DNA from: Chitinophaga filiformis
Lineage (GTDB): Bacteria > Bacteroidota > Bacteroidia > Chitinophagales > Chitinophagaceae
Direction of reading: 5' to 3'
Assembly: GCF_023100805.1 (NCBI RefSeq)
Contig: NZ_CP095855.1
Coordinates: forward strand, 186,001-250,000
Length of the DNA: 64,000 bases
Numbering within the stretch: the first letter of the stretch is position 1; every line of letters begins with the position of its first letter. A program made the translations under genes and the position numbers. A model generated the notes under the pieces. That model was given only the letters and a program-made list of their open reading frames with translations, had not been told where the DNA came from and made no database searches. Below are positions 26,201 through 35,566 of the stretch, in pieces.

Positions 26201-28830
26201 ACCCAACCGAGGCATCTATGCTGGTATTTACTTCCGATAAAACCCAGTACAATGTAGGTGATGATATCACCCTCACTATCCCAAGCTCAGAAGGTGGCCG
26301 CGGATTGGTGAGCATAGAATCAGGCAGCAAGGTGTTGAAAACCTTCTGGATCGAAACACAGAAAGGTCAGACCGTTTACAAGTTCAAGGCAGAGAAGGAG
26401 ATGGCGCCAAACATTTATGTGAACGTCAGCCTGCTGCAGAAACATGCCAATACCCTGAACGACCTGCCAATCCGTATGTATGGCGTGATCCCGCTCACCA
26501 TCAATGATGCGAATACCGTATTACAACCGGTGATCACCATGCCTGACAAACTGGAACCGGAACAGAATGCCAGCATCACTATATCTGAAGCCAAAGGAAA
26601 AGAAATGACCTACACCATTGCCCTGGTGGATGAAGGCCTGCTGGACCTGACCCGTTTCAAAACACCTGACCCACACAGCGCTTTCTATGCACGTGAGGCC
26701 CTTGGTGTGAAGACATGGGACCTGTTTGATTATGTGATCGGCGCCTGGGGTGGCGATATAGAACGCATCCTGAGCATTGGCGGTGACGAAGGACTGAATA
26801 AAAATGCAGGCAATGCAAAAGCCAACCGCTTTAAGCCTGTTGTATTATACATGGGGCCATTCACGCTGAAAGGCGGCAAGCAGACCCATAACTTTAAACT
26901 GCCTCCGTATGTTGGTTCTGTGAAAGCAATGGTAGTTGCAGGTCAGGACGGCGCTTACGGTTCTGCTGAAAAAGTAGTGGCGGTGAAGAAACCGCTCATG
27001 TTGCTGACCACACTGCCACGTGTACTGGGACCATCAGAGACTATCCAGCTACCGGTAACTGTATTCGGACTGGAAAACAATATCCGTTCTGCAAAAGTTA
27101 CACTGGCTACCAGTCCGCTACTGGAAGTAGTGGGCGAGCGTACCAAGACCGTTACTTTCCCACAGCCCGGTGAGCAGATCGTTTACTTTGATGTGCGTGT
27201 AAGACCACAGGTAGGCATCGCCAAAGTGAAAGTGACCGCTACCAGCGGCGCGGCTAAAGCAGAAGAAGAAACCCAGCTGGAAATACGTAATCCAAACCCG
27301 GTGATCACCACCGTCCAGGAAGCCACCCTTCAGGCCGGCCAGAGCTGGAGCACTACCTATAAGCCTGCGGGCATGGCGGGCACTAACACCGGCGTACTGG
27401 AAGTATCCACTATTCCTGCTTTGAACCTGGCGAAAAGATTGAACTACCTGATCCAGTATCCGCATGGATGTGTGGAACAAACCACTTCCAGTGTATTCCC
27501 TCAACTGGCGTTGAACCAGCTGATGGACCTGAAACAAAGTGAACTGGCGAATGTAGACCGTAATATCAAAGCCGGTATCAACCGCCTGAAAGGCTTCCAG
27601 GCTTCCGACGGCGGTATGAGCTACTGGCCTGGCGAGGGACAGTCGGACGAGTGGGGTACCAACTATGCCGGTCACTTCCTGCTGGAAGCCCAGGCCAAAG
27701 GTTATGAGCTGCCTGCCAGTATGCTGGACCAGTGGAAAAAATACCAGCGCAATAAAGCCGGTGCATGGGCTCCGTCCACTACCAATTTCTATGGCGGCGA
27801 CCTGACACAGGCATATCGTCTGTACCTGCTGGCACTGGCAAAAGTGCCGGAATTAGGCGCCATGAACCGTCTGAAGGAATTCAAGTACCTGTCTAACGAA
27901 GCGAAATGGAGACTGGCAGCAGCCTATAAACTGGCTGGTCAGCCGGAACTGGCCAACAGCCTGGTGAGAACATTGCCTACAGATGTGAAGCCATACAATC
28001 AACTGGGCGGTACCTTCGGTTCCGACCTGCGTGATAAGGCGATGATACTGGAAACACTCACCATCCTGGGACAGCGTACACGTGCAAATGAGCTCTTAAA
28101 ACAGATAGCGGCCAGTCTCGCACAGGATAGCTGGTATAGTACACAGACCACCGCTTATGCATTGATTGCCGTCGCCAAATATTGTGGTGTGAACAGCAGC
28201 GGCAATAAGATGAGCTTCAGCTATACAGTGAATGGCGCCAGCAACACTGTAAATGGCAGCTCTTATGTTGCACAGGTGCCTGTTACCTTCGCCAGCATGG
28301 CAGATGGTAGCGTAAGCATCCAGAACAAGGGACAAAATGTGCTGTATACCCGCCTTATTCTCCAGGGCCGTCCGGATGCCGGTCAGGAGCCTAATGTGCC
28401 TAACAATCCTGATGTGCTGGATATCCAGGTAAAATACAGCACCCGCGACGGTAAAGCCCTTGATCCGGCTTCCCTGCGTCAGGGAGCAGACTTCCTGGCA
28501 ACTGTTACCATCCGCAACCCGGGTAAACGTGGTTATTATGAACAAATGGCGCTGACGGAGGTATTCCCGAGTGGATGGGAGATCATCAACACCCGTCTGA
28601 TGGACAATGACAGCAGCTTCCGTTCATCGCCATATACCTACAAGGATATCCGCGATGACAGGGTATACACTTACTTCAATATCGAGGAAAATAAAACACG
28701 CACCTACAACGTCCTGCTGAACGCGGCCTACCTTGGCCGTTATTATCTGCCGGCCGTATCCTGTGAGGCAATGTATGACAACACCATACATGCGTTCCTG
28801 CCGGGTAAGTGGGTAGAAGTGACAAAATAA
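23233..28830 (+). CDS. Bacterial alpha-2-macroglobulin family lipoprotein
   Basis: This 1865-residue protein has a lipoprotein signal (ITAC, lipidated C25), a series of macroglobulin-like beta domains, and the A2M thioester motif CVEQ at C1413-Q1416, followed by the alpha/alpha-toroid thioester domain. A C-terminal MG domain closes the protein. Members trap proteases that breach the envelope through a covalent thioester. The length exceeds the E. coli YfhM class (about 1650). An unusual insert near residues 455-522 is rich in Ser/Glu/Asp and Tyr/Gly. It precedes a PBP1C gene, the conserved A2M-pbpC partnership linking protease defence to cell-wall repair, although a terminator separates the two here. 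Confidence 0.93.
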   Translation: MGPKKRLAVVSAFAVCLLITCITACKNTKTVMNPALAKYIEAYTAGVISRQSTIRVQLTSNVNVTHTQNEPVEEELFDFSPNVKGKAYWVDATTVEFRPDANLEPGKTYKATFKLGKVMKVEKDLKEFDFEFRVIKPSYAIEEYGLKAAGSNILNKMTFSGAISTADTEDPQQIEKVVNATYDGKKMAITWQHNAADKVSTFTIENLVRGEKGTGPRKLELNWDGKPLKVDLSGKKTIEVPAISDFKVLDVRAVAETEQYVLVQFSDPVSVAQSLDGLIGISGESDLRFSIEGSEVKVFAAKRLEGNYTVVVNEGILNVADSKLEQSFSANIIFENTQPSVTIPGKGVILPESNKLVMPFEAVNLSAVDVTIIKIYENNIPQYLQQNGLDGSAELRRVGRPVVEKTIRLDTDKSLNLHKRNRFFLDMEKLLRTEPGAIYRVTIGFRKSYSLLGCSSTESENNANTSEGESDEEYYGGYYGNEKVDEDDDFWRRYDNYYPYGYSWDERDNPCTNSYYNKDKWASRNVFSSNIGLTAKRGNDNSMLIAVTDIRDTKPMIGVELELLDYQNQVIFKTKSDGEGLATFDLKRKPYLLVAKKDDERGYLKLDDGNSLPLGRFDVKGEEVQSGIKGFLYGERGVWRPGDTLFLTFILEDKQQKLPPNHPVTLELYNPKGQLYRQLNGLQSVNGFYRFTTATSPDDLTGNWTAKVKVGGAVFTKNLRIETVKPNRLKIDLNFGRNTTLSKTSPTEGTLNARWLFGATAQNLKAKVDVSLTQQTTSFKNFKDYHFDDPITHFEAESKTIFESSLGENGTAPVKVDLPLGSLAPGQLKASFEIKVFEPGGDFSIDHFSMPYNPFASYTGVKMPEGDRMTGMLLTDKAHPVSIVNVDENGNLLSGNQEVQVELYKIRWRWWWDEDSEDEFSNFTQSSYNQLLKKETMTLHGGKGTWNLQIAYPDWGRYLVRVKDLKSGHTSGQAVYIDWPGWAERVQKENPTEASMLVFTSDKTQYNVGDDITLTIPSSEGGRGLVSIESGSKVLKTFWIETQKGQTVYKFKAEKEMAPNIYVNVSLLQKHANTLNDLPIRMYGVIPLTINDANTVLQPVITMPDKLEPEQNASITISEAKGKEMTYTIALVDEGLLDLTRFKTPDPHSAFYAREALGVKTWDLFDYVIGAWGGDIERILSIGGDEGLNKNAGNAKANRFKPVVLYMGPFTLKGGKQTHNFKLPPYVGSVKAMVVAGQDGAYGSAEKVVAVKKPLMLLTTLPRVLGPSETIQLPVTVFGLENNIRSAKVTLATSPLLEVVGERTKTVTFPQPGEQIVYFDVRVRPQVGIAKVKVTATSGAAKAEEETQLEIRNPNPVITTVQEATLQAGQSWSTTYKPAGMAGTNTGVLEVSTIPALNLAKRLNYLIQYPHGCVEQTTSSVFPQLALNQLMDLKQSELANVDRNIKAGINRLKGFQASDGGMSYWPGEGQSDEWGTNYAGHFLLEAQAKGYELPASMLDQWKKYQRNKAGAWAPSTTNFYGGDLTQAYRLYLLALAKVPELGAMNRLKEFKYLSNEAKWRLAAAYKLAGQPELANSLVRTLPTDVKPYNQLGGTFGSDLRDKAMILETLTILGQRTRANELLKQIAASLAQDSWYSTQTTAYALIAVAKYCGVNSSGNKMSFSYTVNGASNTVNGSSYVAQVPVTFASMADGSVSIQNKGQNVLYTRLILQGRPDAGQEPNVPNNPDVLDIQVKYSTRDGKALDPASLRQGADFLATVTIRNPGKRGYYEQMALTEVFPSGWEIINTRLMDNDSSFRSSPYTYKDIRDDRVYTYFNIEENKTRTYNVLLNAAYLGRYYLPAVSCEAMYDNTIHAFLPGKWVEVTK

Positions 28831-28846
28831 GGTTCTTCTTAACTGG

Positions 28847-28908
28847 CTGCCGTTTAGTGAAGCAAGAGGGAATACTCCTGATTGCTTTGCTAAACGGCAG
28901 TCTTTTTT
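28847..28908 (+). terminator. Strong intrinsic terminator between A2M and pbpC
   Basis: CTGCCGTTTAGTGAAGCAA (28847-28865) and TTGCTTTGCTAAACGGCAG (28882-28900) pair nearly perfectly with a 16-nt loop and are followed by TCTTTTTT. It lies 17 bp after the A2M stop, so pbpC probably needs its own promoter or read-through. Confidence 0.85.
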
Positions 28909-28980
28909 AGGCATTACCACCGTACAACAAACATTGCCCTCCTGTATTTTATTCCCGATTCTTATTCCTAATTTTACTTC

Positions 28981-31365
28981 ATGTGGTTCCGAAAACGAAA
29001 ATGGTGGCTTCTTGCTGCAGCCCTGCTCCTTATCCTTTACATCTTCTCTATACCTTCCCGTCTCTTCACTACGCCTACCTCTTTCGTGATTGAAGACAGT
29101 AACGGAGAACTGCTAAGCGCTACCATTGCTACTGACGGACAATGGCGTTTTCCGGCAGACAAACAGGTACCCGACAAATTTGCCAAATGCATTGTTGCCT
29201 ATGAAGACAAACGTTTCTATCACCACTGGGGGGTAGATATACTGGCGCTGGGCCGGGCTATCAGGCAAAACATCAGCAGGAAAAAAGTTGTCAGCGGTGG
29301 CAGTACGCTTACCATGCAGGTGATCAGGTTATCGCGCAACCGGCAGCGGACCCTTATGCAAAAGTTGATAGAAGCGGTGATGGCCACCCGGCTGGAGTTC
29401 TCTTATTCCAAGAAGAGCATTTTATCATTATACGCAGGCAATGCGCCTTTCGGAGGGAACGTGGTTGGGCTGGAAGCCGCTTCCTGGCGGTATTACGGCC
29501 GTAGCGCCACACAGCTGTCCTGGGGAGAAACAGCCGCACTGGCGGTATTGCCGAATAGTCCGGCACTCGTACACCCGGGTCGTAACCGGCAGATATTACT
29601 ACAAAAACGCAATCAGCTGCTGGATAAGCTGCAGCAGAACAATACCATTGACAGCGTAACCTGCCAGCTGGCCAAGCTGGAGCCGCTGCCCGATCAGCCG
29701 AAAGCATTACCACAGGATGCCCCGCATTTATTGGACAAGTTCAGGAAAGACTACCTGGCTCAAAAAGACAATAAAGCCGTTACACGCGTCAGGACAACGC
29801 TGGAAGCATCATTGCAAAGGAATGTCAGCAGTATCGTAGAGCGCTATCATAATGTTTACAAAGCGAACGGTATCAACAATGCAGCTGCTATTGTACTGGA
29901 TGTGGAAACCGGTAATACGCTGGCTTATGTAGGCAATGTATTTCATCCGGAAGATCCTGAAACGGAAAGCCATGTAGATATTATACAGGCGCCCCGCAGC
30001 CCGGGCAGTACCTTGAAACCATTCTTATATGCAGCCATGCTGAATGATGGATTGATTTTACCGCATTCCCTGGTGGCAGACATTCCTACACAGATAGCAG
30101 GATACACACCACAGAACTTTGACCTGGGATATGATGGAGCGGTGCCTGCCAGTAAAGCGCTTGCACGTTCGCTCAATATTCCTGCGGTCAGGATGTTACA
30201 GCAATACCGCTATGAAAGGCTGCATGCATTGCTGAAACAAATGGGAATGACAACATTGACCCAACCAGCAGACCACTACGGCCTTTCGCTGATCCTCGGT
30301 GGCGGAGAGGCTACCCTGTGGGAGCTGTCGGGCATGTACGCCAGCATGGCGCGCACCCTGCTGCACCTGGATCAGTACAAGGGGAAATATGACGCAGATG
30401 ATATCCATCCGCCAAATTATATACAGGGAGCTAAACTGGTATCAAAACATTCACCATCCACCAGTGGCGTACTGGATGCGGGCGCCATCTGGTATACTTT
30501 TCAGGCGATGGAAGAGGTAATGCGCCCTGGTGAGGAATTGCTCTGGCAGCAGTTCTCATCTTCACAACGTATTGCATGGAAAACAGGCACCAGCTTCGGT
30601 TTCAGGGACGGTTGGGCCATTGGTGTTACGCCACAGTATGTAGTAGGCATATGGGTAGGCAATGCAGATGGTGAGGGCAGACCAGGGCTGATAGGTGTAT
30701 CTACAGCGGCGCCGGTACTCTTTGACGTGTTTCGTTTACTACAGACCGGCAGCTGGTTTAACGCGCCTTATAGCAAACTGCAGAAGATAGAAGTTTGCCG
30801 GCAGAGCGGTTACAGGACCAGCGATCTTTGTCCGGAAAAAGATTCCATTGCAGTACCAGTCAGCGGACTACGCTCAGGCGTATGTCCCTATCATCAACTG
30901 GTGCATCTGGATCATACCGGAACGTGGCGTGTTACAGCAGATTGTGAACCACCCTCGCAAATGCAGCATGTGCCATGGTTTGTACTACCCCCGGCAATGG
31001 AATTCTACTATCGTTCGAAACACAATTATCTGCCACTGCCTCCATACAAAGCAGCTTGCCTGGCCACGCTCAGTACCGGCAAAGCGCCTATGGAGCTGAT
31101 CTATCCAAGGCCTAATGCGCGTATCTATGTACCTGTTGAAATAGATGGTACGCCCGGAGAGGCCGTATTCACAGCAACGCACCGCAATACGACGGAGAAG
31201 ATCTTCTGGCACCTGGATAACAATTATATAGGTACCACACAGGAAATCCATCAGTTAGCACTGCATCCTTCTGCGGGTAAACATACCATCACACTGGTTG
31301 ATGAGCAGGGAGAGCAGATACATATATCGTTTGAGATATTGGCCAGGAAGAACGAAGATCAGTAA
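28981..31365 (+). CDS. pbpC: Penicillin-binding protein 1C
   Basis: This 794-residue bifunctional class A PBP has a short cytosolic N-terminus, a membrane anchor (about 9-25), and a GT51 glycosyltransferase domain (EDKRFYHHWGVD with the catalytic Glu near 77; GGSTLTMQ). The transpeptidase has its active-site serine in SPGSTLKP near 340 and KTGTSFGFRDGW near 534. A C-terminal BiPBP_C beta domain (about 700-790) is typical of PBP1C. It polymerises or repairs peptidoglycan, and partners the upstream alpha-2-macroglobulin in envelope defence. Its end overlaps the convergent rarA gene by 7 bp. Confidence 0.94.
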   Translation: MWFRKRKWWLLAAALLLILYIFSIPSRLFTTPTSFVIEDSNGELLSATIATDGQWRFPADKQVPDKFAKCIVAYEDKRFYHHWGVDILALGRAIRQNISRKKVVSGGSTLTMQVIRLSRNRQRTLMQKLIEAVMATRLEFSYSKKSILSLYAGNAPFGGNVVGLEAASWRYYGRSATQLSWGETAALAVLPNSPALVHPGRNRQILLQKRNQLLDKLQQNNTIDSVTCQLAKLEPLPDQPKALPQDAPHLLDKFRKDYLAQKDNKAVTRVRTTLEASLQRNVSSIVERYHNVYKANGINNAAAIVLDVETGNTLAYVGNVFHPEDPETESHVDIIQAPRSPGSTLKPFLYAAMLNDGLILPHSLVADIPTQIAGYTPQNFDLGYDGAVPASKALARSLNIPAVRMLQQYRYERLHALLKQMGMTTLTQPADHYGLSLILGGGEATLWELSGMYASMARTLLHLDQYKGKYDADDIHPPNYIQGAKLVSKHSPSTSGVLDAGAIWYTFQAMEEVMRPGEELLWQQFSSSQRIAWKTGTSFGFRDGWAIGVTPQYVVGIWVGNADGEGRPGLIGVSTAAPVLFDVFRLLQTGSWFNAPYSKLQKIEVCRQSGYRTSDLCPEKDSIAVPVSGLRSGVCPYHQLVHLDHTGTWRVTADCEPPSQMQHVPWFVLPPAMEFYYRSKHNYLPLPPYKAACLATLSTGKAPMELIYPRPNARIYVPVEIDGTPGEAVFTATHRNTTEKIFWHLDNNYIGTTQEIHQLALHPSAGKHTITLVDEQGEQIHISFEILARKNEDQ

Positions 31366-32618
31366 CCGTACTTCTCCTTCCATAAGCTGCGCAGGTGTTT
31401 TCTCATTTCATCCTCACGCGCATTCCTGCCCGGATCATAGAGCTTCATGCCTTTGATACTGTCCGGCAGGTATTCCTGCGGGGAGAAGTTGTTATCGTAG
31501 TCATGAGAGTATTCATATCCCTTATGATACCCCATGTCCTTCATCATCTTCGTTGGCGCATTGCGTATATGCATAGGCACCGGCAGATCGCCGGTTTGCG
31601 ACACCACAGATATGGCATTATTGATAGCCATATATGCAGCATTGCTCTTCGGGGAAGAGGCCAGGTAAGTAGTGCATTGGGAGAGGATGATCCGTGCTTC
31701 CGGATAGCCGATCATCGTTACCGCCTGAAAGCAGCTCGTAGCCAGGAGTAATGCGTTGGGATTGGCATTACCTATATCCTCAGACGCCAGTATCACAAGG
31801 CGGCGCGCAATGAACTTCACGTCCTCACCACCTTCTATCATCCTCGCCAGGTAGTAGACAGCTGCATTTGGATCGCTTCCACGAACAGATTTGATAAATG
31901 CAGAGATGATATCATAATGTTGTTCCCCTGTCTTGTCGTAGATCGTTACACGCTGCTGTGCTATATCCATCACCTTCTGATCGGTAATGACAATGGGCAT
32001 TTCATTTTGCAGGGTATTTACCACCAGTTCAAACAGGTTAAGCAACTTACGGGCATCGCCACCGGAGATATTAAACAGGGCAGTGGTCTCCTTTAGTTCT
32101 ATCTGTTTGCTGCCCAGCCATTCATCCTGTTTCATGGCCTGGTGCAACAGCTGTAATAACTCGGTTTCACTAAGTGGTTTGAGTACATATACCTGGCTGC
32201 GGGACAACAAAGCGGAATTGACTTCGAAGGAAGGATTCTCGGTAGTGGCGCCTATCAGCGTAATGATACCTTTTTCAACAGCGCCCAGCAGGGCATCCTG
32301 TTGGGACTTATTAAAGCGGTGTATCTCATCAATGAACAATACGGCATACCCCTGTTTACGGGCTATCTCGATCACTTCGCGTACTTCTTTTACACCGGCA
32401 GAAATAGCACTGAGTGTATAAAAGGGCACATCCAGTGTATGTGCAATAATGTTGGCAATAGTGGTCTTACCTACGCCCGGAGGCCCCCACAGGATCATTG
32501 ACGGGATCTTTCCCTGCCGCAGGGCAGTACGTAAGATGCTGTCCTTGCCGGTCAGGTGTTCCTGTCCCACCAGCTCGTCCAGTGTCTCCGGTCTTATTCG
32601 CTCGGCTAATGGTTCCAT
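31359..32618 (-). CDS. rarA: Replication-associated recombination protein A (RarA/MgsA AAA ATPase)
   Basis: This 419-residue clamp-loader-like AAA+ ATPase has Walker A GPPGVGKTTIAN near residue 45, Walker B VLFIDEIHRFNKSQQD near 96, sensor-1 GATTENPSFEVN, and the C-terminal MgsA domain with YHKGYEYSHDY. It acts at stalled replication forks on DNA ends with SSB. Length and motifs match the family. It is convergent with pbpC (7 bp overlap), and a small membrane-protein gene lies 37 bp upstream on the same strand, which may be co-transcribed. Confidence 0.96.
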   Translation of the reverse strand: MEPLAERIRPETLDELVGQEHLTGKDSILRTALRQGKIPSMILWGPPGVGKTTIANIIAHTLDVPFYTLSAISAGVKEVREVIEIARKQGYAVLFIDEIHRFNKSQQDALLGAVEKGIITLIGATTENPSFEVNSALLSRSQVYVLKPLSETELLQLLHQAMKQDEWLGSKQIELKETTALFNISGGDARKLLNLFELVVNTLQNEMPIVITDQKVMDIAQQRVTIYDKTGEQHYDIISAFIKSVRGSDPNAAVYYLARMIEGGEDVKFIARRLVILASEDIGNANPNALLLATSCFQAVTMIGYPEARIILSQCTTYLASSPKSNAAYMAINNAISVVSQTGDLPVPMHIRNAPTKMMKDMGYHKGYEYSHDYDNNFSPQEYLPDSIKGMKLYDPGRNAREDEMRKHLRSLWKEKYGY

Positions 32619-32655
32619 TATACAGTGATATTAAGTGTTTTGGATGCCAGGGTTA

Positions 32656-33195
32656 TCAGGCATCCAGGTCAAGATCAATATGTTTATCGTCTTCCTGTTT
32701 TTTCTTCCATTGCTGCAGGAAGGACAAGGATAACAAAGCATTCACTATGATAGAGCTGCCATAAAGGAAAAGGAAGATCTGCATGGCAGTTATTATTTTC
32801 CCCATCAAACCTTTCATGGAATCCAGCTGTCGTAGCTGTTCATCGGTCATCTGGTTGGCCACTTCTTTCAGATACAGGTCTTTGTAAGCAAAAATGGCAA
32901 TAGCGCCTATCAGCATAAAAGCACCCACCAGTATTGAGTAACCACCCATAATGCGGATACCGCCAGGCGTATTCTCTTTCAGCGTAAAACCGGGTTCCTG
33001 CAGGCTCCTTTGCAGGTAAGCCGACAAGATGGCGTGGATAAAGACCCCACCGAACATAACAATGGAGACCAGGCCCTGGCCAAATGCCCCCATTAGCATG
33101 GACGTGAGATTCAGCAGCAGAAAGAATCCCGTGATGAACAAGTTAATCCCTGTCAACGCCTTAAACAATTTAAATCTAAAAGTCATGTATTCCAT
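32656..33195 (-). CDS. Four-helix membrane protein of unknown function
   Basis: This 179-residue protein has hydrophobic segments at about 13-33, 40-60, 83-103 and 134-158, and a charged C-terminal tail (KKKQEDDKHIDLDLDA). The loop between helices 3 and 4 is amphipathic and acidic (EVANQMTDEQLRQLDSMKG). I recognise no family. It lies 37 bp upstream of rarA on the same strand and may share its transcript, but no functional link is visible. A second in-frame ATG nine bases downstream is an alternative start. Confidence 0.75.
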   Translation of the reverse strand: MEYMTFRFKLFKALTGINLFITGFFLLLNLTSMLMGAFGQGLVSIVMFGGVFIHAILSAYLQRSLQEPGFTLKENTPGGIRIMGGYSILVGAFMLIGAIAIFAYKDLYLKEVANQMTDEQLRQLDSMKGLMGKIITAMQIFLFLYGSSIIVNALLSLSFLQQWKKKQEDDKHIDLDLDA

Positions 33196-33328
33196 TTTTA
33201 CAGATTACAAACCTACTAAACAACCAGCAAACCACCCAGTATACTACTGCCCTTCCCGCCGTCTATAAAAAAGCGACACTTCTGCATGCAATGTTTTAGT
33301 TATATTGAGCTACTAAACCTGTTTACAT

Positions 33329-35389
33329 ATGAAGAGCACATACGCTTTACATCTTCCATTGCTGGCAGCTGTATCCCTTATGGCCGCCTGTAACAACAAC
33401 ACCACAAAACAAACACAGGCAGGACCAGACACAACCAAAGTCCCCGCGTTCGAAGTAAGTTCAATTGATTCAACCGCAAAGCCTTGCGATGATTTTGACC
33501 AGTTTGTAAATGGCAACTGGAAGAAGAACAATCCTATACCTTCAACAGAAAGCCGCTGGGGTGCTTTCAATGTACTTGATAAGGAAAATAAAGAAGTACG
33601 GTTAAAAGGTATCATTCTTGCCCTGGCAGAGCAAAAAGACCTGAAGAAAGGGACAGAAGAGCAGCAGATCTCTGATTTTTACCGCTCATTCCTGGATACT
33701 GCCACTATCGAAAAACTGGGTATAAGTCCGCTGCAGCCTTACCTTGATAAGATCAACGGCATCCAGAACCTTTCCGACTTTGCAAAAGTATCCGGCGAAC
33801 TGGAAATGCTCGGTATTCCCGGCGTTGTAAACTTTGGCATTGATGCGGATGGTCGTAACAGTAAGATGAATGCCGTGTACCAGGTACAGGATGGCCTGAG
33901 TCTTGGTGAAAGAAGCTATTATGAAAGGCCTGACTCCAGCACAGCAGAAGTGCGTAAAGAGTTTGTGAACCACATTAACAAGCAATTCTCACAGGCAGGT
34001 TTCAAAGATGCCGATCCGGGCAAGACTATCCTTGACTTTGAAACCAAAGTAGCCAAGCTGCAGCTCACCAATGTAGAATTGCGTGATCCTGTTGCTACCT
34101 ACAACAAAGCACATTACAGCGAATTAAAGAAACTGGCCCCTGAATTTGACTGGGATGTGTTTACAGGTGCACAGGGTATCAAAACCGATACGTTGATCCT
34201 TCAGAACAAACCGTATCTGAAAAATGTATCTGCACTCTTAAAGAGCACTTCCCCGGAAACACTCAAGACCTGGCTGCGCTGGCAGGTATTATCGCATTTT
34301 GCCAGCTATCTGCCTAAACCGATAGATGACGAGAATTTCCACTTCTTTGCGACTGTAATGCGCGGCGCCAAACAACAGCGTCCCCGCCTGGAACGCGCTA
34401 TCCGTGCTACTGATGGTATCATGGGTATGCCGCTGGGAAAAGTATTTGCCAAGAAATATTTCCCTGAAAGCTCCAAACAGAAGGTATCTGAAATGATCGA
34501 GAACGTACGTGCCGTATATGGACAGCGTATCGACAGCCTGACCTGGATGAGCGCTGCCACCAAAGAGATGGCCCACAAGAAACTGGCATCCTTCACATAC
34601 AAGATCGGTTATCCTGACAAATGGAAGGATTATTCCACTATCGATATCAAACCAGGTACCCTGATCGAGAACCTCGTTTCGGCCGCCCATTATGGTCATA
34701 AAGAAGCGCTCGATAAGATCGGTAAACCCGTAGATAAAAGCGAATGGGGCATGACGCCTCAGACGGTAAATGCATATTACAACCCGCTGAACAACGAAGT
34801 GGTATTCCCTGCCGGTATTCTCCAGCCTCCTTTCTTCAATGCTGATGCAGACGATGCCATTAACTATGGGGGCATCATCGCGGTGATCGGTCACGAGTTC
34901 ACCCATGGTTTTGATGACCAGGGGTCTCAGTACGATGCTGACGGTAACCTGAAGAACTGGTGGACAGATGCCGACCGTAAAAACTTCATGGCGCTGGCCA
35001 AACGTTATATCGACTATTTCAGCAGCATTGAGGTACAGAAAGGTTTCTATATCAACGGCGCACTGACCATCGGTGAAAATATTGCTGACCTGGGTGGTCT
35101 GACCCTCGCCTACAGTGCACTGGAGAAATCCCTGAAAGGCAAACCTGAGCCGGCCCTGATTGACGGCTTTAACTGGAAACAGCGTTTCTTCCTGGGATGG
35201 GCGCAGGTATGGCATGCCAACACTACAGAAGCTGCTCTGCGTAACCAGATACAGACAGATCCGCATTCTCCGGCCAGGGACCGCATCAACGGCCCTCTGC
35301 CTCACCTGAAAGCTTTTGCTGATGCCTGGGGTTGCACCGGCGGCAGCAAAATGTGCCTGCCTGACGACAAACGTGTCGTGATCTGGTAA
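33329..35389 (+). CDS. M13-family zinc metallopeptidase (PepO/neprilysin-like) lipoprotein
   Basis: This 686-residue protein has a lipoprotein signal (SLMAAC, Cys near 20), an N-terminal helical M13_N domain (about 45-430) and a C-terminal catalytic domain. Zinc ligands H522 and H526 are in HEFTH with catalytic E523; the third ligand E583 is in ENIADLGG. The substrate-binding NAYY motif is at about 475. M13 enzymes cut oligopeptides up to about 40 residues, and the lipid anchor places this one in the periplasm or at the cell surface. It ends at a very strong hairpin and is monocistronic by appearance. Confidence 0.95.
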   Translation: MKSTYALHLPLLAAVSLMAACNNNTTKQTQAGPDTTKVPAFEVSSIDSTAKPCDDFDQFVNGNWKKNNPIPSTESRWGAFNVLDKENKEVRLKGIILALAEQKDLKKGTEEQQISDFYRSFLDTATIEKLGISPLQPYLDKINGIQNLSDFAKVSGELEMLGIPGVVNFGIDADGRNSKMNAVYQVQDGLSLGERSYYERPDSSTAEVRKEFVNHINKQFSQAGFKDADPGKTILDFETKVAKLQLTNVELRDPVATYNKAHYSELKKLAPEFDWDVFTGAQGIKTDTLILQNKPYLKNVSALLKSTSPETLKTWLRWQVLSHFASYLPKPIDDENFHFFATVMRGAKQQRPRLERAIRATDGIMGMPLGKVFAKKYFPESSKQKVSEMIENVRAVYGQRIDSLTWMSAATKEMAHKKLASFTYKIGYPDKWKDYSTIDIKPGTLIENLVSAAHYGHKEALDKIGKPVDKSEWGMTPQTVNAYYNPLNNEVVFPAGILQPPFFNADADDAINYGGIIAVIGHEFTHGFDDQGSQYDADGNLKNWWTDADRKNFMALAKRYIDYFSSIEVQKGFYINGALTIGENIADLGGLTLAYSALEKSLKGKPEPALIDGFNWKQRFFLGWAQVWHANTTEAALRNQIQTDPHSPARDRINGPLPHLKAFADAWGCTGGSKMCLPDDKRVVIW

Positions 35390-35397
35390 TCTATTTT

Positions 35398-35455
35398 ACT
35401 TAAAATAACAACGGGGGGCCCGGGTAGATCCGGGTCCCCCGTTGTTATTTTAAGT
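35398..35455. terminator. Very long bidirectional-type terminator hairpin
   Basis: 26-nt arms at 35398-35423 and 35430-35455 pair with a single G-U, enclosing a 6-nt loop GTAGAT. The inner stem is GC-rich and the outer stem is A-tract/T-tract, so either strand gives a GC hairpin followed by U. It begins 8 bp after the M13 peptidase stop. Confidence 0.9.
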
Positions 35456-35528
35456 AACGCCACTGCATTTACCGCAAACCGGTCATCAATCTCCGGGATT
35501 TGTACAATATTTTCTGTCCTTTATGTGT

Positions 35529-35536
35529 TATTTTTG
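35529..35536 (+). promoter_or_regulatory. Putative -7 element for the small membrane-protein gene
   Basis: TATTTTTG matches TAnnTTTG, 30 bp before the ATG at 35567 and just after the long terminator. The nearest upstream TTTG is 26 bp away, longer than usual. Confidence 0.45.
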
Positions 35537-35566
35537 TGTATTACTCACCGGATTTAAACAGTAACA

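Noticed and set aside
34289..35305. 338-codon open frame antisense to the M13 peptidase
   Set aside because: It mirrors the codon structure of a clearly real gene on the other strand, has no family resemblance, and no promoter or start context. The same holds for long antisense frames in fabF (14509-15294), uvrA (16444-17295) and the A2M gene (24415-25254).
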